From the NCBI GenBank assembly GCA_946902985.2, contig OX336395.1, forward strand, positions 19,570,708 through 19,634,707: a DNA stretch of 64,000 bases. Direction: 5' to 3'. The notes under the pieces were generated by a model. That model was given only the letters and a program-made list of their open reading frames with translations, did not search any database and was not told where the DNA came from. This DNA is from Meconema thalassinum (lineage: Eukaryota > Arthropoda > Insecta > Orthoptera > Tettigoniidae). A program made the translations under genes and the position numbers. Of the stretch, positions 10,021 through 23,389 are shown piece after piece (positions within the stretch are counted from its first letter, which is position 1; the number at the start of each line of letters is the position of its first letter).

Positions 10021-10848
10021 GACTGCAGACAATCAAGTAGTTCCTACTGTTGCTACCATCAACGAGAGATAAAGAGTGAAAATGTTAAATAAGATCAGCG
10101 TTTTCTCACAGCTAATTATAATCACAGCTTTCATATTTTGAAGTCTGCTATCGTTGAGCAGTTAAACAAGTTCGTAAAGTCATCAGTTGGTGTTGGGCTT
10201 TATTATTATTATTTCTTTGAACTCTCATTGACATTTCTATCCAATTGTACTCACATGTTGTTCAGTAATTCATTAAGGTAGTGCCAATGTTGCGCGAATG
10301 ATAAGTTCAACTAAGGTATTAAAAGAAACGAAATATATACCTGGTTTGTTGTCCAAGTGAGTGATCGAAAATCAGCGAATGCCAACCACTTCATGCGTCT
10401 TTTGAGCGGAATGATACTTCACCCGATTGGTCAAAAGAAACTCTTTGCCCAGAATTGTGATTGGCCGCCTATTATATTTTACTCTTCCTTGACGCTGCTT
10501 GTACTTGACAAACTACAAGTGACCGTTACATTCCAAGGTAGTTAGGTTATTCCCGCCCACTGCGCTCTCATTGGCTCACCGTGCGTGACGCGGACGGGAG
10601 GGCACATCCGGCTGGCAGCAGCCCCAAGGATGGTACACTCAATAATTCACAATACCTCAGTAAATTATGGGTCCAATGAGAGTAAACGATAATCACAAAT
10701 GTAGCCTACATGTAATAAATTATAAATAAGCTAGACTGCAGCATTAAGAGGAAAAACAATCAGGTATTAGAATGAACTACTGCGTACATGTAAACACTAG
10801 AACAGCTGTTAGTATAAGTATGTTTACAACTCACATTTTGATGACGTA
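10021..10848. other. Intergenic, nothing recognised
   Basis: No coding motif. A GC-richer patch at 10545-10625 contains ATTGGCTCACCG and GTGACGCGG, which could be promoter-like, but nothing links it to a gene. Confidence 0.4.
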
Positions 10849-13697
10849 TTACTTGTTTAAGGAGGCCGAAGCTACAGACATTCGTCTCTTCTTCAACGAA
10901 TACTTTTCCATGGCCTGTATTTTGCGTCTCTTGTTGAGGTGACGTATTCGGATGAAAGTCCGTGTCCTGACGTACAAGGAGATGATTTTCTTGTCGAGCT
11001 CGGGGAATTTAGATTTAATAACGGAAGTCAAAGTCTTTATTACTCTTTCACATTTCGAGATGTCAAGTCCATGAAAATTGCCGAACAACACCTCAAACTG
11101 CACCACTTTTTGGGTCCATTCTTCGGTTGGCCGAGTTAGTCCTCCCTTCGAAATGATTGCGATCCAGTCTTGAGTCACTTCTTGTGATAAGGTACACTTT
11201 TCCCCTCTAACCCCCAGACTCTCGTCTATAGAACGGCATTTGTTTGCCAGATAGCCCGCAATATATTTAATTGCATCGTAATTGACTTCTTCACTTTCTG
11301 CGACATGACTCAAGTCTTCTGTCCCTAATAATGCTGACGTTTCTTCGGGTTCATCAATTGTTTCGCTTGTCATAGCTCCCTCAACAACACCTACGCACAG
11401 TTCACTTGTCACAAATGTCAAAAGATCTTCCTCATTCTCAGCACTTTCATCACTCGTGGATGGATTACAGTCTGCTTGCACAGACACACCGCTGGAGAGA
11501 GGGATTTCATTGCTACCTGCCAGTAGTAGGAGTCGAATTTTATTACGAAATTCAAACGGGGAGGGGTTGTTATAAAAGGCTCCCAGGCCACGCACACGAG
11601 AAAATACGTTCTCCATTCAGTCTTGGTTCAACCTGGCTGTCAAAATGTAAGACAAGTTCTCTTTCTTCATGTCTTTGAATAGTCCAAAAAAGGAGTTAAT
11701 AGATATCATAAACCCCTTCTGAAACGGAAGTAAACTTTTCCGCTTGCCTACTCTCACTCCTGAAATAAATGTTAGAAAACGTCTTAAAGTGTTTTCTTGG
11801 CTCTTCAATTTTAAGCCGTAACCACTTCTGAGGGGAGTATTTTTGTCTTCGGGTGCTCTTAAGTTCAATACATCATAGGCTAGGTATCATTTACGAGCCC
11901 AATGATGCGGCTCTCGTCCTCCTTATTGAGCGCATATCGAACTGCTACAGCTGTACGTCTGGAAAATAACTGAGCTGCCATTCTTACATTCTGACGGGAT
12001 CTACCAGTTACACTCAAGTGAGCCTCATTTATATGATGTGTTATTGATAGGTCCCCCTTTTGAGTCTCTAATAGGTCTTCTATCGTCTTCTTCTGAAGTT
12101 CTGAGCCATCGTCTAACACTAAACCTTCATCTAGAAAGTGATTTCTCAACAATTTCAACAGATGGGGTACATCACAGAACCCACACATTTCTGTTACTGT
12201 CCACTGGATTACTGAAAAAACTGTTATTACTGTTTACATGTAGTTCCTTCCAGACTTTAGAGTTTTCCCCTCCCATATCACTAGTTACTGCGACAATTCG
12301 AATGGCACAACCCTCAAGCTGGCTAATAATGTTTTGTAACAACTCTGAAGTCATTGTCACATCGAAGTCATAAAAAACGGGCTGCTTCCATTTAGCAAAC
12401 AGCCCTCGGACCATAGCTACTTGGACGTTACTGTGGGGCCCTAATATGCAATCGTCTGATGAATCGTAGGATATTCGGCCGTCAATATTCATTTCTTCAA
12501 ACGACAAAACTGCAATTTTTTCTGAGTCCTTGTAGTTTGCTGCTCTGGCTTTCAACAAAGTACCTCTCTCAGAATTCCAGGTCTGCACTTAAATTGCCGA
12601 ATCCATTTCTGTGGAGTTGAACGGCATGGTAGTGGAATGTTGCGTTTTCTGAAATATTCGTATGCTTTCTTCGAAAGTGATCTTAGTGCGAGGGCATTTG
12701 CTATGTCCTCTGAAGACCATTTCACCCTCTTTTTACCTCCTAATAAACATCGAATTTGCCCTGCAGTAAAACATGTGGAGAGAACTTTTACCATCTCCCT
12801 TCTAAGAGTACCCATATGTACTTTCACTGAAAGTGACTGTCTTTTTATTGATACAACATATCTTGGTGTTTTGAGCTTTCTTAGGGCCGCTTCCCTTCGT
12901 CTTAAATCCACATTTATATTTTCCAAAACCTCGACCCGTTTTCGGAATTGTATAATTTCATCATTTTGCAGCGATTCATTGTTAGTTCCCTGATCAAGTT
13001 TCCGTTTTTTAGGTGACAAAGTCTCCAAAGTCGATAGTGCCCATTTCCTCACACTCCTAGCTTCTTGACGCTTTTCTCTGCCACTGGTGACCTGCAGAGT
13101 GTAAATAAGAGTTGCATTTCATTATTACAGCATGTACGAGAATAAAATCGAAATTTTTAAATGACAAATACTAAGACTGCCGTAATTATATTGAATTCTA
13201 GAGAATCACACCTCTTTATGCCGCATCAACTCTAAGCTGACAAATAAGTACTGTAGCTTCCTTTGAGATAGTATTGTAGATTACTTCAAATACCGATAAA
13301 CATATTTATTGAACCAAAGTAAAATTACACGTACACTTAATAATTAAACAAATACCTGTTCTGCAATTTGGTCCGTGAAGGTGCTTGGGCTGTTGCTTGA
13401 GCCGGGAAGTGTAATAGACGGAACAGCATCCGCACGCAATATTTTTCTCTGTGGTAATCCCAAAAGTTCATTTCTCAAATCTCGTTCATAGTCTTCTGGA
13501 CGGAAATGTATAGAACACACTCGAGCGTTATCGGGGTTGAATTTGTCAGTTTGCTTACAGCGTAGCACCCACACTCGTCTGAGCTCCTCTCTTCTTGGAA
13601 ACCTGTGATACATAACACCAGTACCGGCGGTTTTGGACCCCCCATCAGTGCACTGTGCGAAAGCACAATTAACTTTGTATTTGCTGCTTTTGCTCAT
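10849..13697 (-). pseudogene. P-element/THAP9-like DNA transposase, decayed
   Basis: Exon 1 (13697-13356, 114 codons) starts MSKSSKYK and holds a full C2CH THAP DNA-binding domain: C-x4-C (CAFAQC), RVCSIHF, and the AVPS box. A GT-AG intron of 264 bp (13355-13092) joins in phase to exon 2 at 13091. There follow a coiled coil (VEVLENINVDL), the RNase H-like core with SFEEMNI, VTSDMGGEN and DVPHLLKLLRN (catalytic acid and GTP-binding region in P elements), then ENVFSRVRG. Breaks: frameshifts near 12555, 12177 and 11882, and a TGA at 11617-11619 where relatives usually have Cys after NQD. Family members carry D in the FDEM-like box; this copy reads FEEM. Order and length match P/THAP9 transposases of about 850-900 residues. 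It is inactive as read. Terminal repeats were not convincingly found. Confidence 0.85.
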
Positions 13698-13833
13698 GGT
13701 TAACCACAAGGCACGATAAAACAAATCAAGAACGGTATGCAACGGTATTCTAGCTAGACGCGCTATTTTCAGACACTATGCATTCTACTGTTGCAAGCCA
13801 ACTATCTTATGGCTAGAGCATGTTCCCTCCATG

Positions 13834-13930
13834 TGACGTCACCAGCAAGCAAGACGTCACGTGATGAGAAGCGCGGGAGACCGGAGTGAGCCAACACCAT
13901 CTATATACAGGCCAGCGCGCTCTGACGTCA
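13834..13930. promoter_or_regulatory. CRE-like cluster between two divergent THAP genes
   Basis: TGACGTCA lies at 13834-13841 and at 13923-13930, and GACGTCAC followed by GTG at 13853-13863. The cluster sits between the start of the P-like gene (13697, minus) and the THAP exon at 14042 (plus), as in a bidirectional promoter. TGACGTCA is the consensus for CREB/ATF bZIP factors. Function is inferred only from motif and position. Confidence 0.5.
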
Positions 13931-14041
13931 CCGGTCCCCGCTAAGAAAAGTGTGGTCCTAGCGGACATGTTGAATTTGTCTTGCTGGAGTGTTTTCGTTG
14001 AAGTTCAGTGCAGTGAAGTTTTAGTGTTTAAATGGTGAAAG

Positions 14042-14198
14042 ATGCCTCATCGCTGCTGTGTAACAGGTTGTCGTGGCAATTATTATACTGGACCAAGGGT
14101 CCATGTCTTCAGATTCCCCATGGACGAAGAATTTAAAGTGAAATTAATAGCTCAATGCTATTCCACGAAAGGACTTCCCGCCAACTCAGTTCACGAGA
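14042..14198 (+). CDS. THAP domain, first exon (N-terminal half)
   Basis: The ATG at 14042 opens MPHRCCVTGCRGNYYTGP, then VHVFRFPMDEEF. This is the first half of a C2CH THAP zinc finger, with the Cys pair and the F-P motif. The exon ends in CACGAGA followed by the donor GTAAGT at 14199. A second half with C-x2-H appears as CHIHF in the related units, but here about 5 extra bases near 14757 shift that frame, so this copy is probably broken. The usual Trp after the F-P motif is absent. DNA binding is inferred from the family. Confidence 0.65.
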
Positions 14199-14708
14199 GT
14201 AAGTATTACATTTTATGTTATTGGCAGTTTAGGATTTCGATATAAATAATTGGGGTTTTAATGTACCGGTACCGTAATTTTAATTTATTTTACTTTATTT
14301 ACAATTGCATCGTTGTAAAATAAATAAATAAATAAATAGTCTAGTATAAAAATAGATAAATTGATAGCCTACCGGTAAATAAATAAATAAATGAAACTAT
14401 ATTTTCTGCCTATATAATAAAGCATTTGGAGATATTAATAAAATTCCTTAGGCTTACTTTTATAATACATTACACTCTTATTTTGGATGGTATATGACAC
14501 ATTAAGCTATACTTTTAGGTTAGGCTACATTTTGTCTTACTCCTCAGGTAATTGTAAATATGTACCGGCATTATTTTGCACAGTATATAAATTTAAAAAA
14601 TAGGCCTACCATTAATATTGACTAAAGTATAGACTAGGTCTACATGTAAATATTTTGAATATGCAATAGATGCAAGCTAGCTTAAGCAGAAATTAAGCCT
14701 ACAAGTGC

Positions 14709-15029
14709 ATGTTTAGGCCTAAAGGTTATCACATACTGTATTTGCTTGTGCCATATAGCCTACACTTTAAAGAAACTGATATATTGTGGGAAACAATCTT
14801 TCCTGGCTGTCCATCATATTTTGATTCAGTGGCTAAAAGAGAAAATTCAATTTTTTATTTAAATTTAAATTACAGCAAGGATTTGGAGCTTGGTTACTCT
14901 GTTCATGTACAAGAGCAACTGGAACTTAGAATTGATTACAAACACACAGAAATTGTAAAATTAGGGAGTTCTTTTCAATTGCCTCTGGTATTGAATAATG
15001 TGACAGGTAGCCTATTCATGCAGTTTTAG
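14709..15029 (+). pseudogene. Second-half THAP exon, frame damaged
   Basis: This frame shares HFKETDILWETIFPGCPSYF and the rest with the unit copies. The Cys-x2-His end of the zinc finger is read out of frame because of a small insertion relative to the copy at 40100. The region after the finger has no recognised domain. Confidence 0.5.
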
Positions 15030-16343
15030 ACAACATAATTTAGAGCAGTCCACGCCATGCAGTATTTCTCATTTGTGCAGTATGATTCAATTCATCTCAT
15101 ATTAGCTGGAACGTTTACACTTTACTGTAAGGAAATATTGAGATACAGCTCTGATATCCCTTTTGCCTCTTTATTACAAAATTTATTTCAACACATGCTT
15201 ACATTTCAACCTCCTAGTCAATACAATTGCACAACACATTTATTCGACACACGGTAGAGGAAATCTCATTTATATTCCTAATATGACAGAAGTCCACAGT
15301 TGGAACAACAGATTCTGTATCTGTAAAATAAGAGAATTGTAACTGTCTTTTCACAGTTAGTGGCATATCCTAACTTATGACTTAATACTCAAGGAAAAAT
15401 ATACTTTTCTGCCTTTTTCTGCATAGTTTTTTGCACAGGATTTCTGAGAAATATAGATTTTATCATGATTTTTCTTCTACTGTGTAGCCCTGGACATAAC
15501 TCTTCATGCTGCACATTTGACATTTACAGCAGTTAAAATATCACTCAGGTGCCCAATGACTACAAAATGTGACTTTTATAGGATGGAGTTATGGTTAGCA
15601 GTAGTGTTGTCTTAGATTTCAGTGACATTCACTTGATTTGCTTGTTGACACTGCAATGGTAATACTCATGTAAAGCAAATGTCTTTTTTATTTCATTTTT
15701 TATTACAAAACATGTTTGTCATTTGTGCAACATCTTATGCCAAAATTTAAAAAGTGGAACGCGTGTTGGTCATCTCATGGAAAAATATCTCTTCCCACAA
15801 ATATTATTGGACAAATTATTCTTTCTACCTCTACTGAGATTTTACAGGAATGTATTTAAGAAATAAAACAGTGCTAGTATGTCATGGTGGATAGATCCCC
15901 TATTACACTGAAATTTCTTTTTGTTATGCAGGTGTAGCTCTCAAAACAGCTACTCTCATTTGCAATAATTAAAATTATCCATTTCTCTTGTTCATCTTTA
16001 ATTTCTTGTAAATAATTTATTTTATAAAATAGCCCAGTTTTTAAAGCAAGGCTCTGGAACTGTTTCAAGTTTCTAAAATATGGTTGTGGAATGTACCATT
16101 CACTTAACAGCAAAAACAAAAGTTAAGTTAATGGAAACATCACAGATCTAAAGTTGAACTAAGTTTTATGAAAGAAAGCTTTTCAGTCGGTCAACACAAA
16201 CACAAAACTAAGGTTTGCCAATTAAACTACCCTGAATATATCTTCTGAATACAGCTAAAAATTTCAAATGTATACTGCTTCTGAATTTTTTATTATTTTT
16301 TTGCTTATTTACACTCCTTCCTTTCTGGAATATAATTATGTAC

Positions 16344-19300
16344 TGTCCCCGTTTACCCGGATAGTAGGCTGTCAGATATCCGCCCCCTCAATCGGATTGC
16401 CAATAATCAACCGCACCGGCTCAGCTACACCAATGAAAATGGCACTGACAGAAACTACCGAGGTTTGAGCACAGAAGTTGCCAAGAAATTATTGTGGAAC
16501 ACACCAAAATAGACGGGGGTTCATACTTACCTTTACTTACCTCTTAAAAATTATCTCGGGGATTGGGTTGACAACAGGATCTCTAAAGTATGCTCCCACA
16601 ATAACCTCCACCATGACATTTAAAAAATGAACCAGAACGGAGACGAGAACTTTGAACTGTACAAAAGCTTTTATTTCAAATAAAGGGTATGATTTTAACA
16701 ACTCAACAAAATAAATGTGGCTATCAGTAGCCCATGTCAATCTGACTATGTCCTCCTGAAGGACTTGAAAAGTTTGTTATAGAACATATTAGATCCCACG
16801 AGCTCAGAATAACGTAATATTCAAAACACATTTGGACTGGAAAAGGAAGTCAGGACGAGACACATATACAGAGCATTTGGTTTCTTTTAATAAACATGAC
16901 ACTTGTATTTATAGGCACAAGGCCAGAATGTAGACGACCTTACCCGCTGATAACCAGTTGTCTGGCCGGCTGCGGTCTACCCTTCAACCTGACGCACACC
17001 TGTCAAATGGGGCTCACTTGTCATGCCACACTGCGTAAGAATCCAGCTCCCTCTCAAAAGCTTTAAATGTCCGCAAGACAACTCATATATATTTACGCAA
17101 GTCTTTCAAATGCTTTACTCACATACCACTGGATTATTCTGACAATCCCTAAGCTTGTTAAATTATCATCCAAATGTTTAATAAGCATAGTTTAGAGTAT
17201 AAAACACACTCTTAAATGTTTATAACACAAACTCATAAATAATTTATAACGATTAGAAATTGTTTATAATATTGACGAAGATAATTACAAAAATTTTTAA
17301 ACACGCCTCTAACATCACTTTCGTTCCACATTATTGTCAAAGATATTTACATCATTATTTACAATATTAACATTTAAATTATTCAAATTATTCATTTAAG
17401 AAATACATTTAACCACATGTTCATCCGGTTGGTAATTTCATAATCGTGTCAATATAATCGACCAATGAAGGTTAGTTATACATGTTTAATGTCACAATCT
17501 GGTTTAATAAAGGTTGTAATAATTATTATAATTATTTGTGACGGTAATCTTCATTCAAAATCTTATCTCAAATTCTTTCAAAACTCTTGTTAATTATAAC
17601 AGTAAATTCACTTGATTAATTTTCAACGGACTATGACAATACACTCCATCGGAAAATAATTCGCTTACAAAATAATGCACAAACTGCATTAAAATAGGCC
17701 CAAAATTCATCATATATTAATATATATGGCATCAAAATCTTCCACAGAACTTACAAAAACCTCCACTAACAAATTATTTAACATCATTAATTACTGTGGG
17801 AACCTCCTTCATTTATTCAAGGGCATTATACATCAGCGACTTTCAACACGTCCGCTGCACTAGCGATTATACATTCATAGTTCCACTTCAAAAATTCTTA
17901 TAATCATTAATTGTTTCAAAACTGTTGTCATTTAATCTTCGTGGATTTCATTCATGAATCGAAATGAAGTAAAAATTTGCCAATCACAAACAAATTTAAT
18001 AGTGAATACGCTTATATACGCCTGTCTGGTCTATCAAAATTTAAGATTAACATCTTCAAAGAATTGTAGTATAAAAATACTATCATCAAAATAAAGTGCG
18101 ACTAAAACTGTAAAATAGTCGAATAGAATCCAATTAGACTGGGAAATGCAAACATCGTTATATAAATCTCTAATTGAGAAAAACTCCTAACAAAAGTTCT
18201 TGACTTTAATGCATTCAATAATTCATTATTAAAGTTCATCTTTCACAAAAATGTCTATGATGCAATGATCGTTCATAACTGACGATAAATGTCTGTGTTG
18301 CAATCAATTCAAATAACGACTAGTATTTCCAAGATCGTCGACAACGTAAGAGATTTTAACGCTCTAAAATCATTTAAATGTTCTTCCTTCTTGATGACGA
18401 CAGAAAATTGGTCAAAGTAATTAAACTGGGGTAGAATTACTTTAATAAAGTGACACGCTGTCTGAATTTAAATCTGCCATAAAAATCATTAACTTACAGT
18501 CAAATCGAGACTACAAACAAATAAGCAAATTACTGAAAAATCTAAATATCAGTCTCAACTGATCCCAAAATCGTTTAACTATGCCCATGACATAACAATG
18601 TCTTAATAAAACGTCGAAAAAGGCATAACTCATCAAGGTGTACTGAGAATAAGAATCTCAAACAAGAAAATAGGGCAAAATACATGAGGACAAAAATATG
18701 GGAAAAATGGTTGCTCAAACATTGCTAAGAAACTCAAATACAATAAACGTTCACGACTACCTTATCTGCCGATTGACGTTCCAGAGGAAAATTCCCCAAA
18801 GAAGACTGCTGATGGATCCATTTCACCAAGTTAAAGCTGAGCTCCATCCTCGAAATAGGAAATAGCACCCTCGGAGAATCGAACTGCTTCCTTCTCCGTA
18901 AATTGCACTGCTCCTCGAAGACGAATAGACATCCTTCCGGCAATAATCTTCTTTGTGAGTCGGGATAACCCTGACCTCTCTTGAAAAATCCCTGAAGTTC
19001 CAGTAGACAATCGCCATGAAGTTTTTGTAGAAATTTCCGAAGAAATATTCATATTCAATGAGTATGTAATAGATTCCATTGCTGTTCGAAAGTATTCAGC
19101 GTTGAAGCACGAAACATGGGTGTAGATGTTTGTTCACCACATGTTCGCTTGTGTGGAATAGCAATTAGCGAAGTTCCATGCTGCTATCTTACTCCGTTGA
19201 AATATGTCCCAATCGCATTAAGTCCTTTAGCCTTCCATCTTCTCTTCGGTTATAGTAATAGAAGAACAAACTGCCATATTAAATTGCTCCATTATACTGT

Positions 19301-20252
19301 AGTGTTGTGTAACAAAAGCAATCAGAAGTCTCCCTATTTCACTAGCTGTGTCAGCCGTGGCGTAGAATCTGGCTATACAAAGTGTTTCTCAGGTGGCGAG
19401 ATAATCACTTTTGTCAGTCGTATAAAATTGCTAATATCTTTCAAACTAATGCCTCGAAATTGTTCAGCTTTTCTATATTACTTCATGTAGCACTGCACAA
19501 TATAATTAGCTTATCGGCGACCGCTAACTGTTCAAAGCTAATCTTGTAGATGCTTTCTAAGGTGCGTTTTAACTTCACCTAGTTTTACTTGAATCTCGTA
19601 TAATGCAGTGGCTTCACCACGCGTTATAAAGACGACTCTTTTCACTACTTTCACTCGACGTTTCACCAAAATGACTGTATAAGAAAAGAACTTTCACAAT
19701 TAGACTTCGATGATCTGGGAATGAGACTCCTCTCTTCTGCGCAAGGCCTTTTATTAACTTCATGAGGGGCGTATCCATCCCTTCCATAGCGTGATACTGC
19801 GTCATCGCTATAAGTTCCAACTTCGTCAATACATGACGGATTTTCAAAATTCAAAAACTGAAAATTAATTTCACCAAAATTCCAAATCAATGCCTCTACT
19901 GCAAATGGATTTCCACAATTCTGCATTCCAAAAAGTAATACAAATACCATAGTTTCAGCAATCTCCGTCTTCCTTTAAACTATCGTTCATTGGTTCAAGC
20001 CTCCCCTCCAATAGCATAATTTCTTCCTCAGCAGAATTCCAAGTTTCCTGCGACTGCGTCGTACATCTCGGAACATTCTCGAATAAATGCTGACGTCACT
20101 GAGAATCTCAGCTCAAGTAGCCTGCTGGCATAACGTTTGCGTCATCCGTGCTTACGTCATGACTACCCACGTCATAACTATGACAGCCATAACTCTCCTT
20201 ATAATTTTCAATATAGCCACCGTGGTCTCTATATAATTCAATTACGGGGGCA
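16344..20252 (-). repeat. 3' LTR of the long-LTR element
   Basis: 3909 bp with TG-CA ends. The distal 2.3 kb (about 17970-20252) matches the other LTR at a constant offset of 7180 with one difference that I found. The first 1.6 kb differs by roughly 6% and has indels. Short frames inside (for example 18734-19079) are shared by both LTRs but show no recognised domain. Confidence 0.85.
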
Positions 20253-20431
20253 TTCTCCTCTCACCACGTTTTAAAAACAGTTGCAAATTGTTTTTAAACC
20301 CAGTGTTACAAGTACCTCAACTCTCTTGAACACGAAATTGAATTATTACTGGCTTACTCTAGTATGATATTTCCTCTATGTTCCTTAATCATAAATCTGG
20401 GTTGTGTGTGGTTAATGCATTTCTTTCCTCT

Positions 20432-22896
20432 CTAATTTCTCTTCTGTCCAGTATTTCTATTTTCTAAGTTCTGCTGGCTCGTAGAAGGTCCAGGATCGAT
20501 TACAACATCCTGCCTTTTCTTTTGGTTTTCGGTTTCTTTATCCCTTAATTCTTTTAGGTATTGCTGGCTTTCCTTCTCTCTTTGCTGATACTGATCGGGT
20601 GTCATAACCTGACCTTGAGTATTCTGGTTTCTATTTTGGTTCTGGTTATTCCTATTATAATTTCGGTTATAACCATTATTGTTGTAATATCTGCCTCTTC
20701 CATTGTAGTTTCCTCGGTTATAGTTCCAGCCTCTTCTCTGTTGATACGGACGGTAACCTTGCGATCTGTTATTTCTAAACTGATTAATCCTGTGAGGACC
20801 TACATTGTCAGTTTTCTCTTCGTCTGGCTTGTCAGTTTGTTGGACTTGGTCCATGTATACAGTATTGATTTCTTTGAAGTCTTGCCTTTGACCTTTCTGT
20901 ACTACGTTAGGCATTGGGCTTGTGTAGTCTAACCTCCTCAGTAATTCATCCATGCTGGTTAAATCCCTGATGTTTGATGAAATAATTAGTCTTCTCACCT
21001 CAACTGGCAGCATACGAGAAATCGCATCAATTAATTGCTCCGTTGACAATGGGGGTTGTAAAAATCTCAAGCGGGACAATTGACTCGTAAAGAAATCAGC
21101 GTACCGTGTTGGAAGAGTACCTGAGTATTTTCTTGAATACACCTCCGCTCTTAACGAATTCTGCGCTTCTATGGACCAAAATCGTTTGATTAATGCCTCT
21201 GCAAACTCGTCAAAGTTACTGAATGTGTATCTAAATGCGCAAAACCATTCGAGGGGTCCTCCAATCAGATATCTCTCCACTATCTTCATCTCTCTCTCTC
21301 TCTGGGAATGTGAGCTTCGATGAAATAATCTTTGAGGTTCCTTACATATTCGATAGGCGTCAAACTATCAGTGTTACTGAATTTTTGCGGTTTGTCTTCG
21401 AAATTCCTGATGACCGTCACGTTCCTCGGATATGAATCCGTGTAGTTTTTCCCACTACCTCGATAGTTCCACTCAGGTTCCATATTCCTCTCGTCATCCT
21501 CCTCTCTGAATCTGGATATACGTTCTTCAGGAGTCACGTCTCTCTCTTCTGGATCTAGGTTATATCTTCTGGCATAATTCCTATTCATTTCGCAAGCCAA
21601 GCCTTCTGTATCCTTGTCAGTGATTTCCGTTAAGACTTTCTTGATTATCTCTTCTTTGTAGTTCTCCATCAAACTAGCCTCTCCTAACTTCAAATTCTGC
21701 AGTTTGCTCGTCGTTTCATTTACATCCGAGACAACTTTATGAATCTGTTCCTTTAATGTTTGCACATCCTGACCTAGTTGTGTTCTATCGTCAACTTGTT
21801 TTTCGGATAGCGAATCCATCCTGACGCTTAAATCTTTCCTAATCTGTACTACTTCATTGTTAATTTCTATTTGAGTACTGGCAAGTTTTCTTTCAATCCT
21901 TTCCTGAATTTGGGTTACATGTTCCCCACTTGACTTATTCCACTCGTCTTTCCATACTGCTACGTTTGCCGTTAACATTTCTGCTATGTCTACTTCGATA
22001 TCCTCTTTCAATAATCTATTATGGTCTAATACCTGGGTTCTCATGACCTCTACATCATACTTCAAACCTGCTAAAGACGTTGTCGTTCTAACTGACTCAT
22101 CAACTAATCTAGTCGTTAATGCACTTATATTACGCGTACAAAGAGTTTTCGAGTTTTCTATCTCTTCCCTGACTTTATTTACATCAGTTTGGACTCTAGA
22201 AATATCTACGAAAACTGTGTTGACTTCTACCTGAATCTTAGTTATGTCACTTTGCACCTCAGTTATATCCGAATGAATGTTATTAATATCAACCTGAACA
22301 TTGGACACATCAGTTCTAGCATTTTGAATTTCTCTTTGGACTTCCTCAACCTTGTCTTGGACAGTCGCAACATCATTTTTAACAACAACTACTTCGGCTC
22401 TAGCACAAGAAATATCACCTCGGACATTAGCCACATCTAAATTTAACATTGTCAGATCTTTCTGTACCTTAGAAATATCACATTTAACATCATCAACACT
22501 TTTATGCACAATAGACACATCTTTATGGACATTGGACACGTCTGTGCGCATGTCCGTTACAGTATTCTCAATTCCTAGGGTATTAATCTGTAAACGCGAC
22601 ATATTATCCTCTAAATTAGCAGCACTAGTATGAAGAACCTTCATATTCTCCTCCATTCGACTAGTATTCCTAGCTTCCATCTCCTTCATACTACTATTCA
22701 AATTAGCAGACATATTACTAGCATTCTCCTCCATTCTTGCATTCAAATTAGCAGACAAATTACTAACATTCTCCTTCATGCTTTCATTCAGCATCTGCTT
22801 CATACTGCGATTCATGTTAGCAGACATCTCCCTCGCACTTTCATTCATGCTAGCTTTCAACTCTTCTAACATCATCCTCATACTCTCATCTGCCAT
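20432..22896 (-). CDS. Gag polyprotein of the long-LTR element, one frameshift
   Basis: The start codon at 22894-22896 gives MADESMRMMLEEL; an in-frame upstream extension to 22980 is less likely. Residues 1 to about 450 are a very long coiled coil with heptad-like DVSNVQ, DITKIQ and DVNKVR repeats. There follows a Retrotrans_gag-type capsid region with TPIEYVRNLKDYF, and in the next frame LIGGPLEWFCAF and FDEFAEALIKRFW. The frame breaks in a GA dinucleotide run at 21290-21303, a slippage site, and resumes at 21289. The C-terminus is rich in N, R, G and Y (NRGNYNGRGRYYNNNGYNRN) and has no CCHC zinc knuckle; it probably binds RNA through its basic residues. The product would form virus-like particles. 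No pol follows. Confidence 0.75.
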
Positions 22897-23389
22897 TACA
22901 ATATTATTCAAAAATAGACTGCTGTAGGGACATACATCAATAGAGCAAAATAACAACATTTGAGCAACACTTTTCACCATATATAAATTTGATCAATTTT
23001 CTGTCTTAAATCTAACTTATAACTACCTTATAATTAACTTTCGAAGATACTTCATGTTGAAACAAACTCAAGCACATGTTCAAATCTCCCTGGCCCATTT
23101 TAAAATATCCTAACACAAATAATTTACATTTATAATCCAAATAATTTAATTTTATCTTTAATATGACTAAAATGTCATAAGCCGGTCAAATAAAATAAGA
23201 TTCCAGATCATAGGCGATTTTTCTAAGTTTCCAGCCTATTTAACCTTTCTCAAGTTGTATAAGATCTGATCTTTTCTGAGTGTAATTTTCCTAATACAAT
23301 ACAACATTTAATTCCTATATAATCACACTCTTAAATACTACAATTGGCCTAGACATCTAACAAAGAATCAACCTCTTTATTTGAGTCTA

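Larger units (their letters stand above)
13892..16343 (+). mobile_element. Truncated copy of the THAP-exon TIR element
   Basis: It begins exactly with the terminal CAACACCATCTATA found at the ends of the 4.1-kb elements at 32372-64000, but in the opposite orientation. It follows them, by eye roughly 8-10% diverged, through the THAP exon, the intron with AAAT runs (14320-14395) and the later small frames. Homology stops at 16343, where the long-LTR element begins; the missing part is not found beyond that element. No minisatellite adjoins this copy. Confidence 0.75.

Noticed and set aside
10571..13894. TTGGCTCAC inverted repeat as P-element termini
   Set aside because: Only 9 bp, no 8-bp target duplication, and one copy overlaps the start of the neighbouring element.
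18734..19950. Several short frames duplicated at 25914-27130
   Set aside because: They are duplicated only because they lie in the paired LTRs; no domain is recognised and they overlap on both strands.
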